Numbered from the stretch's first letter, positions 53,432-63,085 are shown. The stretch: DNA of 64,000 nt from JAPWJZ01 sp966211335 (GCA_966211335.1 CBIHNF010000001.1:2139029-2203028); one strand, 5' to 3'. Program-made: numbers and translations. Notes: a model not told the origin generated them from the letters alone.

Positions 53432-54483
53432 CCAACACTTCGCTTTTCGATCATGCGCTCCAGTTTTTGCTGGAGTTCTTGCCTGTTATCATTACCCTTT
53501 TTGAGGGCTGCGGTGCGCTGCGCTTCGGCGTCTGCAAGGCGCTTGGCGGCGGCTTGGGTGACTTTCGGAGTCACTGAAAGCGCCAGCTTGCGGTCCTCGA
53601 AGGAGGCGTTGCACAGCATCGTCAGATCCATCCCTGCCGCCATGGTCCCCGTAATCCGGGTTTCCAGCGTCCCGCCGAGCGCCTTCATCGAGACGTCGTC
53701 GGCCAGCAGCACGCCGTTAAAACCGATTTCCCCCCTGATCACGTCTTCGACGATCTTGGCGGAAACGGAGGCAGCAGAATCAGAATCTATGGAGGAGAAT
53801 ACCACATGCGCCGCCATGGCCCAAACAGCTGTTTTCATATCTGTTTGACTTAAGTATTTGAATGGTTTGAAGTCCGTTCTTGAGAGTTCTGTTAAATCGG
53901 CATCCGTCACCGGCAGCGCGAAGTGGCTGTCAACCTTGGCGCGGCCATGGCCCGGGATGTGTTTAATGACGGGGGTAATACCGCCATCCAGCAACCCACG
54001 GCAGACCGCCTCCCCCATGCGGCCCACCATCTCGGGGCTGTCACTATATGTACGGCTGCCGGCGAGGAACTGGTGGCAGTCGGGTGCCGGCACATCCATC
54101 ACGGGCGCGCAGTTGACGCTGATGCCGATGTCGGCAAGGTCGAGCGCCATGAGGTAAGAATTGATGCGCGTCGCCTCAAGCCCCTCGGCCTCAGACTTCT
54201 GCGCCAGTTCGCCAAAGATTTTGGCGGCGGGATATTCGTGCCATTCCGGCGCACGCAGGCGTGCCACTGTGCCGCCTTCCTGGTCGATAAGGACGGGCAG
54301 ATGCTCATCCCCCACGCTCTCCCGCACAGCATCCACAAGCTTACGGACCTGATCTTTGGAGACGCAGTTGCGCTTGAACAAAATGAAACCGGCAGGACGC
54401 TCGGCTTTGAACAGCGCGCGCTCCTCGGCGGTTAATTCCGTTCCGCTCGCATCAACGACAATCGCTTTCAGGTCGGTCAGCAT
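53428..54483 (-). CDS. nagZ: Beta-N-acetylhexosaminidase NagZ
   Basis: 351 residues, glycoside hydrolase family 3. Signatures: PVLIDQEGGTVARLR, ISVNCAPVMDVP, and the catalytic segment KHIPGHGRAKVDSH, followed by LLADDVSMKALGGTL with the nucleophile Asp. It removes N-acetylglucosamine from muropeptides in cell-wall recycling. It stands ten bases after the SPOR gene. Confidence 0.95.
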   Translation of the reverse strand: MLTDLKAIVVDASGTELTAEERALFKAERPAGFILFKRNCVSKDQVRKLVDAVRESVGDEHLPVLIDQEGGTVARLRAPEWHEYPAAKIFGELAQKSEAEGLEATRINSYLMALDLADIGISVNCAPVMDVPAPDCHQFLAGSRTYSDSPEMVGRMGEAVCRGLLDGGITPVIKHIPGHGRAKVDSHFALPVTDADLTELSRTDFKPFKYLSQTDMKTAVWAMAAHVVFSSIDSDSAASVSAKIVEDVIRGEIGFNGVLLADDVSMKALGGTLETRITGTMAAGMDLTMLCNASFEDRKLALSVTPKVTQAAAKRLADAEAQRTAALKKGNDNRQELQQKLERMIEKRSVG

Positions 54484-54492
54484 GTTGGCTCC

Positions 54493-55521
54493 TTAATAAA
54501 CGGTGATGCAGGCATCGCCCTTGGCGCGGATTGCGTCGCAGATTTCCTTCGCCTTCGCGCCGGAAACGCGGCCGGCCTGCAGGCGCTGCAGCGTGCCAGC
54601 GGCGGCATGCACGCTTTCGGTGCGCATGGGCAGGCCCTTCAGCTGCGGGTACTTGCCCTGCAGCTTGGCCCATTCTTTATTTGCCGTTGCAACGTCATGG
54701 TAGGCGCCGAACTGCAGGTAGACCTGACCCTTTGCAAGGGCGGCGGCAGCTTCCTTCGGCGTTTCCTTGGCGGCCGCTTTGGGCGCGGGTGCGGCAGTTT
54801 TTTTCGCATCGGCCGGTTTTGCTTCCGGTTTTTCCTCCGCTTTCTTCACTTCCGTCTTCGTGTCCGTCTTCACCTCGGGCGTCTTGTCTTCGGTGACGGT
54901 TTCATCGGCGTCGTTGCCGGAATCATCGCTTTTCGCGTCTGCGTCGGTTACCGCTGGTTTCGCTTCAGCAGCTTTCGGCTGCGGCGGCATGGCATCCCGC
55001 TTGTCGGTGCCGGCATCGCGGATGACGCCATTTTTAATGGCGGTCGCTTTTTCATCGCCCTTCGGCACAACCTTCTCGGTACCGTCGGCATTCTCTTTCA
55101 TCTGCATGTCGAGGTTCAGCTTCGGCGACTGCTTGTCGATGGGGGCAGATTTAATGGCGGCGTCTTTATCGATCGGCTCTTCGGTGCCGGGGCGCAGGCG
55201 CTCCACATTGTCGACCGATTTCTTTTCGATCGGGTCGAAGACTGTGGAATCCTGATGCGGCACATCCATGCCGCCCGGATTTTCCGGCTTGAATTTGTAG
55301 GTTGCCTTGTCGGCCGAAATCGTGGGGATGTCGATGTCGGAGAATTTCTCGGTGCCGCGCGGATAGGCGTACCAGATGACGGCGATGAAGGCCAAAACGG
55401 TCAGCACTGTCAAAAGCCCGCGCGGCAGCATGCGCCGCGGTTCCGGCTCCAGGGGGCGCTGGCGGTTCATGTAGAACGAGCCGAGCTCGTCGTCTTTTTT
55501 GTTATTGTCCATGTTGCTCAT
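54493..55521 (-). CDS. SPOR-domain membrane protein, 342 aa
   Basis: A cytoplasmic N-terminus of about 25 residues, one membrane helix (RGLLTVLTVLAFIAVIWYAYP), a long charged, Glu/Lys/Ala/Pro-rich periplasmic linker (about 60-265), and a C-terminal SPOR domain (QVYLQFGAYHDVATANKEW to ACITVY) that binds denuded peptidoglycan at the septum. Typical of FtsN-like or DedD-like division proteins. Its ATG overlaps the argS stop. Confidence 0.85.
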   Translation of the reverse strand: MSNMDNNKKDDELGSFYMNRQRPLEPEPRRMLPRGLLTVLTVLAFIAVIWYAYPRGTEKFSDIDIPTISADKATYKFKPENPGGMDVPHQDSTVFDPIEKKSVDNVERLRPGTEEPIDKDAAIKSAPIDKQSPKLNLDMQMKENADGTEKVVPKGDEKATAIKNGVIRDAGTDKRDAMPPQPKAAEAKPAVTDADAKSDDSGNDADETVTEDKTPEVKTDTKTEVKKAEEKPEAKPADAKKTAAPAPKAAAKETPKEAAAALAKGQVYLQFGAYHDVATANKEWAKLQGKYPQLKGLPMRTESVHAAAGTLQRLQAGRVSGAKAKEICDAIRAKGDACITVY

Positions 55522-57335
55522 CCGTGCAGCTCCTCAAGAGGTTCAACGCCCATCACGGCAAGGCCGGAGGCGATGACTGTTTTCATGGCTTCAACCAGCG
55601 CAAGCCGCGCGAGGCTGAGGTCTTTATCATTTTCGTGCAGGAAACGAAGAGTCGCATCATCGCGACCCTTGTTCCAAAGCCCGTGGAATTCGCCCGCAAG
55701 GTCATGCAGGTAGGTTGTGATGCGGTGCGGCTCGTGCGCTTCCGCCGCCGCCTCCACAAAGCGCGGCCAGCCGGAGAGATACCGGACAACCTGCGCTTCA
55801 TCGGCAGAGGCGATCTTACTCAGGTCGGCTTTCGCCAACGCGGATGCCGACAGGTCTTCGTTCGGGAACATTTCCTTGGCATTGCGCAGAACGGAGCAGC
55901 AGCGGGCATGGGCGTACTGCACATAGAACACGGGATTATCCTTCGACTGTTCGACGACCTTGTCGAAATCGAAATCAAGTTCGCTATCAGGCGTGCGCGT
56001 CATCATGAAGAAGCGCACGGAGCCCCCGCCGACTTCTTCCACCAACTCGCGCAGCGTGATGATATTGCCGGAGCGTTTTGACAGTTTCACCGGCTCGCCA
56101 TTTTTAAACAGCTTCACCATGCCGCAATAGGCGACATCGAGTTTTGCTTTATTGTCGCTGAGGGCTGCGATGGCGCAGCGCATTTTCAGCAGGTAGTTGC
56201 CGTGGTCCTTGCCGAGAACGTTGATCATCCAGGTAAAGCCACGCTGGATTTTGTTATAGTGGTAAGCGATATCCGGCATGATATAGGCCCAGGTGCCGTC
56301 GCGTTTTTTCAGCGGGCGGTCGATATCGTCGCCGAACTGGGTGGTGCGGAACAGCGTCAGCTCCGCCGGTTCCCAGTCTTCCATTTCCTTGCCCTGCGGC
56401 GGCGGCAGCGTGCCTTGGTAAATCAGTCCCTTCGCATCGAGACGCTTGAAGCATTCCTCCAGCGTGCCGTCTTCGATCATCACGCGCTCATTGGAGAAGA
56501 CGTCGTGGTGGATGCCGATAAGTTCGAGATCTTCGCGGATCATGTCCATGATGAATTCAACCGCGAAGTCGCGCACCGGTTTCTGCCATTCGGATTCCGG
56601 CGCGTTCTTCCACTTGTCGCCGTCGCGCGCAACAAGCGCCTGCGCGACATCCTTCATGTATTCGCCGGGGTATAAGCCCTCCGGAATTTCGCCGATGTTT
56701 TCGCCGAGTGCCTCGCGGTAGCGGAGGTACGCCGTTTGCGTCAGCACATCGATCTGTTTGCCTGCATCGTTGAAGTAATATTCCTTGGTGACGTCGTAGC
56801 CCGCTTTCAGCAGCAGGTTGGACAGCGTATCGCCAATCACCGCGCCGCGCACGTGACCTGCGTGCATGGGGCCGGTGGGGTTAGCGGAAACGTATTCGAC
56901 GTTGACCTTCTCCCCCTTGCCCATCTTGCTGTCGCCGTAATGGATGCCGTCATGCAAAATCTGCTTCACGACCTTCGCCCATTCAGCGTCGGCAAGGCGG
57001 AAGTTGACGAAGCCGGGGCCTGCAACCGATGCGTCTTTAATCTCCGGCATTTTGCGGAGATGTTCGGCAATCAATTCGCCGAGCTGCTTCGGGTTCATGC
57101 CGGCGCTTTTCGCCAAAACCATCGCGGCGTTGGTGGACATATCGCCATGGCTCAAGTCCTTCGGCGGCTCCACTTTCACGCGGGACGCGTCGACATCCTT
57201 GAAGGGGTAAAAGCTGCCCGTGCCGCTGAACGCCTGCCAGATACCGGGCTTGTGCTCCGGGTGGCTCGGGTCAAGGAAGGACATATTGGCAAGGATGCCG
57301 GCAATTTTTTCGCGGTAGTCGTGGAAAATATTCAT
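55518..57335 (-). CDS. argS: Arginyl-tRNA synthetase
   Basis: 605 residues. Class I motifs: SANPTGPMHAGHVRGAVIGD (HIGH-like), KLSKRSGN (KMSKS-like), and the N-terminal Add1 domain with PPKDLSHGDMSTNAAMVLAK. C-terminal DALR anticodon domain (YVQYAHARCCSVLRNAKE). It charges tRNA-Arg. Its start overlaps the dgt stop by four bases. Confidence 0.97.
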   Translation of the reverse strand: MNIFHDYREKIAGILANMSFLDPSHPEHKPGIWQAFSGTGSFYPFKDVDASRVKVEPPKDLSHGDMSTNAAMVLAKSAGMNPKQLGELIAEHLRKMPEIKDASVAGPGFVNFRLADAEWAKVVKQILHDGIHYGDSKMGKGEKVNVEYVSANPTGPMHAGHVRGAVIGDTLSNLLLKAGYDVTKEYYFNDAGKQIDVLTQTAYLRYREALGENIGEIPEGLYPGEYMKDVAQALVARDGDKWKNAPESEWQKPVRDFAVEFIMDMIREDLELIGIHHDVFSNERVMIEDGTLEECFKRLDAKGLIYQGTLPPPQGKEMEDWEPAELTLFRTTQFGDDIDRPLKKRDGTWAYIMPDIAYHYNKIQRGFTWMINVLGKDHGNYLLKMRCAIAALSDNKAKLDVAYCGMVKLFKNGEPVKLSKRSGNIITLRELVEEVGGGSVRFFMMTRTPDSELDFDFDKVVEQSKDNPVFYVQYAHARCCSVLRNAKEMFPNEDLSASALAKADLSKIASADEAQVVRYLSGWPRFVEAAAEAHEPHRITTYLHDLAGEFHGLWNKGRDDATLRFLHENDKDLSLARLALVEAMKTVIASGLAVMGVEPLEELHG

Positions 57336-58642
57336 CTCATCACCTGGTACGCGTCAAAGAGGTCTTTATGTTCCAGCAGGGCAAGACGGTCGGTCATGCT
57401 GGCGATATAGTCGGCGACTGTGCGGGCATGCCAGGTTTTTTCATCCCAGCCTTTCGGCACGGCGTCATATTGCTTCAAGTAGTCGGGCGGCAGGCAGCGC
57501 TTGTGTTCCATGAACACCGCGAACAAATCCTGCACCACGGCGAAAACCTTGCGGCGCACGCGGCTGACCTGGTGATGCCGGTAGAAATTCGCCCAGAGGA
57601 AGACGCGCAGCGCCTTGTCGTTCTTGCGCATCTCGTCCGACATCGCAACGGTCATGCCGTCCGCATGGCGGATATCATCGGGGCATTGCGGATCGAGTTT
57701 CAAAATACGGCTGCGCGTTTCCGCCAGCACGTCGATGACGTAGGTGCCCATCACATCACGGATGGTTTCCTGCCCCAGACGGTAATCATCGATGCCGGGA
57801 TAGGATTTGCGCTTGCCTTGAATGATTTTCCAGACCCAGGGCACCTGCTCCAGATCGTCAATCTTGAACATGCCGGCCTGCAGCCCGTCATCAAGGTCGT
57901 GGCTGTTGTAGGCGATATCATCGGCAATTCCGGCCGCCTGCGCTTCGAGCGAGGCATAGGTATCCAGCATGAGTTCCATCTGCTTGGAGACTTCTTTCAG
58001 CGTAATCTCCAGATGCGCCTTCTTGTTTTTTTTGATGACGGGCCCGTTGTGCTTGACGAGGCCTTCGAGGGACTCCCAGCTGAGATTAAGCCCGTCGAAA
58101 TTCGGGTATTTCTTTTCCAGCTTGGTCACGACGCGTAGCGTCTGGTCGTTGTGGTCAAAGCCGCCGTAGGGCTGCATCAGTTCTTTCAACGCGTCTTCCC
58201 CCACATGGGCAAAGGGCGTGTGGCCAAGGTCATGCGCCAGCGCGCAGGTTTCGGCCAGATCTTCGTCGATATGCAGCAGCCGCGCGAGAGACCGCGCCAC
58301 TTGCGCAACCTCGATCGAATGCGAGAGGCGCGTGCGGTAATGATCGCCTTCGTGATAGACGAAGACTTGAGTCTTGAATTTCAGCCGGCGAAAGGCGGCG
58401 GAGTGGATGATACGGTCGCGGTCGCGCTCGAAATCGCCGCGGGTCTTGCTGGGGCTTTCGGGGTGCAAACGACCACGGCTGTCGGCGCAGCGGGAGGCGA
58501 AAACCGCCTTGCCGTCGGCAGCGAGATATTTCGCCAGCACATCATCCGCCGTCGAAATCTTTTCCGGCGCAGCAGAAGCCTTTCCCGCGCGGGGCTTTTC
58601 CGGCAGGGATTTCAGCTTCTTAGCTTTGGCCTTTGCAGGCAT
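57332..58642 (-). CDS. dgt: Deoxyguanosinetriphosphate triphosphohydrolase-like HD protein
   Basis: 436 residues. HD-domain ligands are visible: RLSHSIEVAQVARSLAR, ALAHDLGHTPFAHVGEDALK (HD pair) and ADDIAYNSHDLDDGLQAG. It hydrolyses dGTP or related dNTPs to nucleoside and triphosphate. About 40 basic residues precede the domain. First gene of the long minus-strand operon; erpA is divergent 124 bases away. Confidence 0.92.
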   Translation of the reverse strand: MPAKAKAKKLKSLPEKPRAGKASAAPEKISTADDVLAKYLAADGKAVFASRCADSRGRLHPESPSKTRGDFERDRDRIIHSAAFRRLKFKTQVFVYHEGDHYRTRLSHSIEVAQVARSLARLLHIDEDLAETCALAHDLGHTPFAHVGEDALKELMQPYGGFDHNDQTLRVVTKLEKKYPNFDGLNLSWESLEGLVKHNGPVIKKNKKAHLEITLKEVSKQMELMLDTYASLEAQAAGIADDIAYNSHDLDDGLQAGMFKIDDLEQVPWVWKIIQGKRKSYPGIDDYRLGQETIRDVMGTYVIDVLAETRSRILKLDPQCPDDIRHADGMTVAMSDEMRKNDKALRVFLWANFYRHHQVSRVRRKVFAVVQDLFAVFMEHKRCLPPDYLKQYDAVPKGWDEKTWHARTVADYIASMTDRLALLEHKDLFDAYQVMR

Positions 58643-58690
58643 GGGCGTATCTCCGGGTCATTGCCAGCAAGTTAAGTCGCTGGAATTATG

Positions 58691-58720
58691 TTGATTTATA
58701 AGGCTTTTAAACCATATTAT
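58691..58720 (+). promoter_or_regulatory. Promoter of erpA
   Basis: -35 TTGATT (58691-58696), 18-base spacer, -10 TATTAT (58715-58720), 46 bases before the ATG at 58767. Confidence 0.5.
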
Positions 58721-58766
58721 GCGATGGAATTAAAGGCAAAAGAATTACGCTTCAGGAGCAACAGCC

Positions 58767-59108
58767 ATGACCGCGAATATGTCAATGACCGAGAGCGCCG
58801 CCAAACGCATCCTCGCCCTCCGCGACAAGGACAATAACCCCAAACTTATGCTCCGCGTGACGGTGCTGGGCGGCGGCTGTTCGGGCTTCAAATACGAGCT
58901 CGACCTCGATGACAACCTCGATGCCGAAGACATGACCTTCGAGAAAAACGGCGCGACGATTGTGACCGATGCAACTTCCATGCAGTTCCTGCAGAACGCG
59001 GAGATTGATTACGTGACCGACATGATCAAATCCCAGTTCAAAATCCGCAACCCGAATGAAGCCGCCGGCTGCGGCTGCGGCAAATCCTTCTCGCCGAAGA
59101 TGGGTTGA
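58767..59108 (+). CDS. erpA: Iron-sulfur cluster insertion protein ErpA
   Basis: 113 residues, A-type carrier. The three cluster-binding cysteines are present: Cys38 in GGGCSGFKYEL and Cys102 and Cys104 in GCGCGKSF. It delivers [Fe-S] clusters to target enzymes. Start 58767; an in-frame ATG at 58779 is less likely. The next two genes follow at short spacing. Confidence 0.95.
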   Translation: MTANMSMTESAAKRILALRDKDNNPKLMLRVTVLGGGCSGFKYELDLDDNLDAEDMTFEKNGATIVTDATSMQFLQNAEIDYVTDMIKSQFKIRNPNEAAGCGCGKSFSPKMG

Positions 59109-59112
59109 TCAC

Positions 59113-59322
59113 ATGGCTGATGACGTCAAAATCGACCGCGAGACCATGGCTGCGCTTGGCAAAGCGCTGAGTTTTATCTGCGGTGCGGATAACCCCTGTA
59201 CCGTCGCCATGAAAGCTGCCGCCGAAAGCGGCACGCCGGCGGATGCGAAAAAAGCGCGCACGCTCTTTCTGAAACTGAAACCCGGCGACCGCGGCGCGGC
59301 CTTGGCGATGGCAAAGGGTTAA
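59113..59322 (+). CDS. Small hypothetical protein, 69 aa
   Basis: ATG at 59113, four bases after the erpA stop; xthA starts six bases after its stop. The protein is helical, without a signal peptide, with two cysteines (FICGADNPCTVA) and a basic LFLKLKPGDRG segment. Family not recognised. The tight spacing on both sides supports it as an operon member. Confidence 0.65.
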   Translation: MADDVKIDRETMAALGKALSFICGADNPCTVAMKAAAESGTPADAKKARTLFLKLKPGDRGAALAMAKG

Positions 59323-59328
59323 TTCCCG

Positions 59329-60099
59329 ATGCGCATCACCAGCTGGAACGTCAATTCCATCAAAACCCGCCTGCCCAATGTGCTCGCCTGGCTCGAAACC
59401 TCGCCGGTCGATGTGCTGCTGCTGCAGGAACTGAAATGCGTGACGGAGAATTTCCCTGCCGAAGAATTTAAAGCGGCGGGCTATGACGCCGCGGTCTTTG
59501 GCCAGAAGGCGTGGAACGGCGTCGCCCTGCTCTCGAAGCACAAGATTGACGATGTCAAAACCGGCCTGCCGGGCGATGAGACCGACGAGCAGTCGCGCTA
59601 CATTGAAGCGACCGTCAACGGCATCCGCATTGCGTCCATTTACCTGCCGAATGGCAACCCCGTCGATACCGAAAAATATCCCTACAAGCTGCGCTGGTTC
59701 GACCGGCTGAATGCGCATGCGCAAGACCTGCTGAAAACAGAATTGCCGGTCGTGCTGGGGGGCGACTTCAACCTCATCCCCGAACCCCGCGACTGCTGGG
59801 ACCCCATGGTCTGGCAGGATGATGCGCTGTTTAAAATCGAAAGCCGCCGCAAATTCCGCCAGCTGCAGAACATGGGCTATACGGATGCGTTCCGCGTGGT
59901 CAACAACCTCGACCACCAGTTCACCTTCTGGGATTATCAGGCCGGTGCCTGGCCGCGCAACCTTGGCATCCGCATCGACCACTTCATGCTCTCGCCGCAA
60001 GCGGCGGACAGGCTGGTCAGCTGCAACATCGATTCCGCGCCGCGTGCGCTCGAAAAAGCTTCCGACCACACGCCGATTACCGTTGAAATAAAGTTATAA
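59329..60099 (+). CDS. xthA: Exodeoxyribonuclease III
   Basis: 256 residues, normal. Motifs of the family: ITSWNVNSIKTRLPNV, LLLQELKC (metal-binding Glu), GGDFNLIPEPRDC (Asp/Asn pair), IDHFMLS and the terminal SDHTPITVEI (catalytic Asp/His). It cuts at abasic sites and degrades from 3' ends in base-excision repair. Confidence 0.95.
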   Translation: MRITSWNVNSIKTRLPNVLAWLETSPVDVLLLQELKCVTENFPAEEFKAAGYDAAVFGQKAWNGVALLSKHKIDDVKTGLPGDETDEQSRYIEATVNGIRIASIYLPNGNPVDTEKYPYKLRWFDRLNAHAQDLLKTELPVVLGGDFNLIPEPRDCWDPMVWQDDALFKIESRRKFRQLQNMGYTDAFRVVNNLDHQFTFWDYQAGAWPRNLGIRIDHFMLSPQAADRLVSCNIDSAPRALEKASDHTPITVEIKL

Positions 60100-60176
60100 G
60101 TAATTGAAATAAAGCAACTTTGACTTGCCCTGATGGCGGGCGTATGCTCCCACCAAATCACAATCAGGGAAGCATC

Positions 60177-61433
60177 ATGGCTTTTATCGAGAAGCTGAAG
60201 AATTTCAAGCTGCGCAATATTTTCAAGCGCGCGGCGCAACCGCCTGTGCCGGAAGAAATCATCAACAACAAGCAGGTGCGCAAAGCGGTCATCAAAAGCC
60301 ACCGCAAAAAAGTGCGCAGCCGCATCAAATGGGCCTTCCTTGCCGCCGGCACGCTCTCGACCGTTTTGCAGTTCACGCCGCAGTATGTGTCAAAACCGCT
60401 CGATGAATATATGGCGTCGAAGGGCTATCCCGCCGACTTTTCGCAGAACTTCCACACCAAGGAAATCCGCGTCTACGACCGCACAAATCCGTTGTACCCC
60501 TTCCACCTTGCCGGCCGAGAAACCGGCATGATCTGGCACGAGGCGCTGAAGGAGCGCCATCTGGGCCTGATTGGTCTATCCCTGCTCGCTGTAACGACCC
60601 CGATCAACTACGCCGGCAGCCTCTTTGACGGCTTTACACAAATGATCCCGGGCGGCAGCGCGCTTGATGCCTATTCCATGGCGAATAACGACGAGGTTTC
60701 GACCCGCGTCAACTTCATCCGCCCGCCGGGTGAATTTTCGCTGCCGAGCTTCCTGAACGACTTCTCCGGCCTTGACGGCACAAAAATGCACTTCCAGCAC
60801 AACGCCGACGATATCCGCAAAGTGCTGTTCGAATTCGTCATGCTGCATGAAGCCCGTCACGGCGACCAGCAGAAGCTGGCCTATATCACCGCGAACGAGA
60901 GCGATGCCGATTTGTACGCCTTCCGCGTCCTCGCCGCACGCGGCGTTGATCCGGGATTGCTGCAGGAAGCGGCGCAGATTGTGGCGCATGCGCGCGCCAT
61001 TAATGCAACTGTTCACGGCGATGCCGGCCACGTGTCTACCTTCGCCATGATCCGCGGCGAACAACGCATTTTCGACGCCCACCAGGACGCCGACGCCTTT
61101 GCCCGCCTGCACGGTATTCTGCATGAAGCCGACAAGCTGAATGACGGCGCTTTCCCGGCCTCCATGCCGGTTGGTAACCGCTATTTGTACCTGACGCTGG
61201 CGCTGGCGAAATCCGGCCTCATCGACGAAGATGCAGGCATGAAACGCGCGGCCTCCGCCTTTATCGCCTCCACCAGCTACTTCAACGATGTGTCGGGCAA
61301 GCGGATTATCGACGGGTCGTATGATCTCTCGAAAATCAACCTGAAATACCTGACGCAGAAATACGTGCCGGTGCCGGACCGCCTGAGCCCCGACACGCCG
61401 CGCATTTCGCAGTCGCCGAAACCGTCGGCATAA
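60177..61433 (+). CDS. Membrane-anchored HExxH metallopeptidase-like protein, 418 aa
   Basis: Start at 60177 before MAFIEKLKNFKLRNIF, with GGGAAG upstream; the frame extends 19 codons further. A basic N-terminus (1-50) precedes a hydrophobic segment (about 51-66). At residues 224-228 is HEARH, a zinc HExxH motif, followed by NESDADLYAFR at 240-250, where Glu241 would be the third ligand, as in gluzincins. Another hydrophobic segment lies at 129-145. The rest is helical with a Pro-rich tail. I do not recognise the family; substrate unknown. Confidence 0.65.
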   Translation: MAFIEKLKNFKLRNIFKRAAQPPVPEEIINNKQVRKAVIKSHRKKVRSRIKWAFLAAGTLSTVLQFTPQYVSKPLDEYMASKGYPADFSQNFHTKEIRVYDRTNPLYPFHLAGRETGMIWHEALKERHLGLIGLSLLAVTTPINYAGSLFDGFTQMIPGGSALDAYSMANNDEVSTRVNFIRPPGEFSLPSFLNDFSGLDGTKMHFQHNADDIRKVLFEFVMLHEARHGDQQKLAYITANESDADLYAFRVLAARGVDPGLLQEAAQIVAHARAINATVHGDAGHVSTFAMIRGEQRIFDAHQDADAFARLHGILHEADKLNDGAFPASMPVGNRYLYLTLALAKSGLIDEDAGMKRAASAFIASTSYFNDVSGKRIIDGSYDLSKINLKYLTQKYVPVPDRLSPDTPRISQSPKPSA

Positions 61434-61439
61434 GGTTTA

Positions 61440-62402
61440 TTAAAGAACCATTTCCCAGTCCTGCCGGACAAGGTTTTGCCCGCAGAAAAAGTGCGGCGTT
61501 TCCTGCACGATCTTCATGCCGGCGGCCTCGAACATGGCGGAGGCGAAATTGGGGACGTTTTCCGTGCGCATGATGACCTTTTTATAACCGGCATGCCCAG
61601 CGAACTTCAGAATTTCGTTCAGGAGCGCAGTGCCGATGCCCATGCCGCGCGCTTCCGGCGCGACGAAGGGCAGTTTAATCTCCGCGACCCCCTCCTTTTC
61701 CCGGGCGGCGCAAAGGAAGATGGAGCCGACGAGACGGCCATCGATTTCCGCGACCAAGCATCTCTCCTTGTCATGATTGTAGTTGCGGATGAAATCGCCT
61801 GATTTCTCCGCGACAAGCGCTTCGAACTCGTGGTTGAGACCGTGATCGGCCGCGAATTGCACGGCATGGCAGTGGATGATGCGGCCAATGTCGCCGATGC
61901 GGTGCGCGCGCAAGGTGAATGCGGCGCGTATCGGCTCGGTCGGGTTCAGGCCGATGCCGCCATTCACGATGCGGTCGACGACAGCCATCGCGGCGACAAG
62001 GCGGATTTGCTCCTCGACAGGCAGCGGCGAGACGATGCCGATCATGATCTTCTGCGCTTCGAGATTAACTTCCTGTCCGGTCTTCAAACCTTTTTTGGTC
62101 AGAGTAATACGGCGCTGGCGGGCATCTTCCTTCGAGCGTTCTTTCGTGATGAGACCTTGCTTCTCGAAACCGTTCAGGATGCGGCTGAGGTAGCCGCCAT
62201 CCATATGCAGATCACGCGCAAGGTTGCTGGCGGTTGTTTCGCATTTCATCAGTTCGTTAATGACGCGCACTTCGGCGGCGGTGAAGCTACTGCCGAAAAT
62301 GTTCTCGGCCAGAATGCCGATCTTGTGCATATACATGCGATTGAAGTTGCGTATCGCTTCGATACGCTGCTCCAACCCTGTGTCAATTGCCGGTGACGTC
62401 AT
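61440..62402 (-). CDS. MarR-GNAT fusion protein, 320 aa
   Basis: Residues 1-150 are a MarR winged helix (SNLARDLHMDGGYLSRILNG recognition region, then KERSKEDARQRRITLT wing). Residues about 165-315 are a GNAT acetyltransferase with the acetyl-CoA loop ARGMGIGTALLNEI. Known: such fusions occur widely; the acceptor is usually a small amine or peptide. A perfect 12-base palindrome 32 bases upstream of the ATG may be its own operator. Cytoplasmic. Confidence 0.9.
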   Translation of the reverse strand: MTSPAIDTGLEQRIEAIRNFNRMYMHKIGILAENIFGSSFTAAEVRVINELMKCETTASNLARDLHMDGGYLSRILNGFEKQGLITKERSKEDARQRRITLTKKGLKTGQEVNLEAQKIMIGIVSPLPVEEQIRLVAAMAVVDRIVNGGIGLNPTEPIRAAFTLRAHRIGDIGRIIHCHAVQFAADHGLNHEFEALVAEKSGDFIRNYNHDKERCLVAEIDGRLVGSIFLCAAREKEGVAEIKLPFVAPEARGMGIGTALLNEILKFAGHAGYKKVIMRTENVPNFASAMFEAAGMKIVQETPHFFCGQNLVRQDWEMVL

Positions 62403-62433
62403 TTGCCGATAACAATTTGAAATAAAATGAATG

Positions 62434-62445
62434 AAACAATTGTTT
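62434..62445. promoter_or_regulatory. Operator-like palindrome upstream of the MarR-GNAT gene
   Basis: AAACAATTGTTT is a perfect 12-base palindrome; a related half, AACAATTTG, lies at 62411-62419. Position and size fit a MarR-type autoregulatory site. Confidence 0.45.
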
Positions 62446-62503
62446 AATATCTTACTCCGACTTTACCGGAACATGTAAATAAAGTTAAGAATAATTATCA
62501 CAG

Positions 62504-63085
62504 TTATGTTAAATGTTTAAGTGCCCAGCTGTTTTCCTGCTTGTCAAAATGGAAGGGCTGCACGTTGGCGCTGTGATCAAGCTCGGTAAACAGGCAGCGG
62601 CGCAGCACGCGGTAAACGCCGCCATGCGCGACGAAGAGGATATTTTCGCCGGCGTGCTTTTCAAGATTGGCCTTGAAGGCCTCGATCGTGCGGATGCGGA
62701 AATCACCATATGATTCCGCCTCCGGCGGGCAGGGATAACCGTTTTCTTCCGACGGCAAGCCACGGCGGATCATGTCATTCTTCAGGTCGTCCATTTCCTG
62801 GAGGCTCAAGCCTTCAAGGGCGCCGTAATTGCGCTCCCGCAAGCCGGCATCGACCGTGAGCGGCTTGTTGAGGCCGCTATTGATGATGGTGGCGGTTTCA
62901 TGTGCGCGGCAGAGGTCGCTGACGATAATGCGGTCGATGGGCATGCGCTGCAATACCGCAATCGCGGCCGTCGCCTGCGCCCTGCCCGTTTCGTTCAGCG
63001 GAATATCGGTACGGCCCTGAATGCGGCCGTTCTTGTTCCAGTCGGTCTCGCCATGGCGGACGAAGTAAAAAGAACGCGGCAGCAT
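62504..63085 (-). CDS. Histidine phosphatase (phosphoglycerate mutase-like), 193 aa
   Basis: FYFVRHGETDWNKNGRIQGRTDIPLN is the N-terminal phosphate pocket (RHGE with catalytic His); LRERNYGALEGL and FVAHGGVYRVL (second His) complete the active site. It removes or transfers phosphate on a small substrate in the cytoplasm; the sequence alone does not tell whether it is a mutase, a cobalamin-pathway or a general phosphatase. Confidence 0.88.
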   Translation of the reverse strand: MLPRSFYFVRHGETDWNKNGRIQGRTDIPLNETGRAQATAAIAVLQRMPIDRIIVSDLCRAHETATIINSGLNKPLTVDAGLRERNYGALEGLSLQEMDDLKNDMIRRGLPSEENGYPCPPEAESYGDFRIRTIEAFKANLEKHAGENILFVAHGGVYRVLRRCLFTELDHSANVQPFHFDKQENSWALKHLT

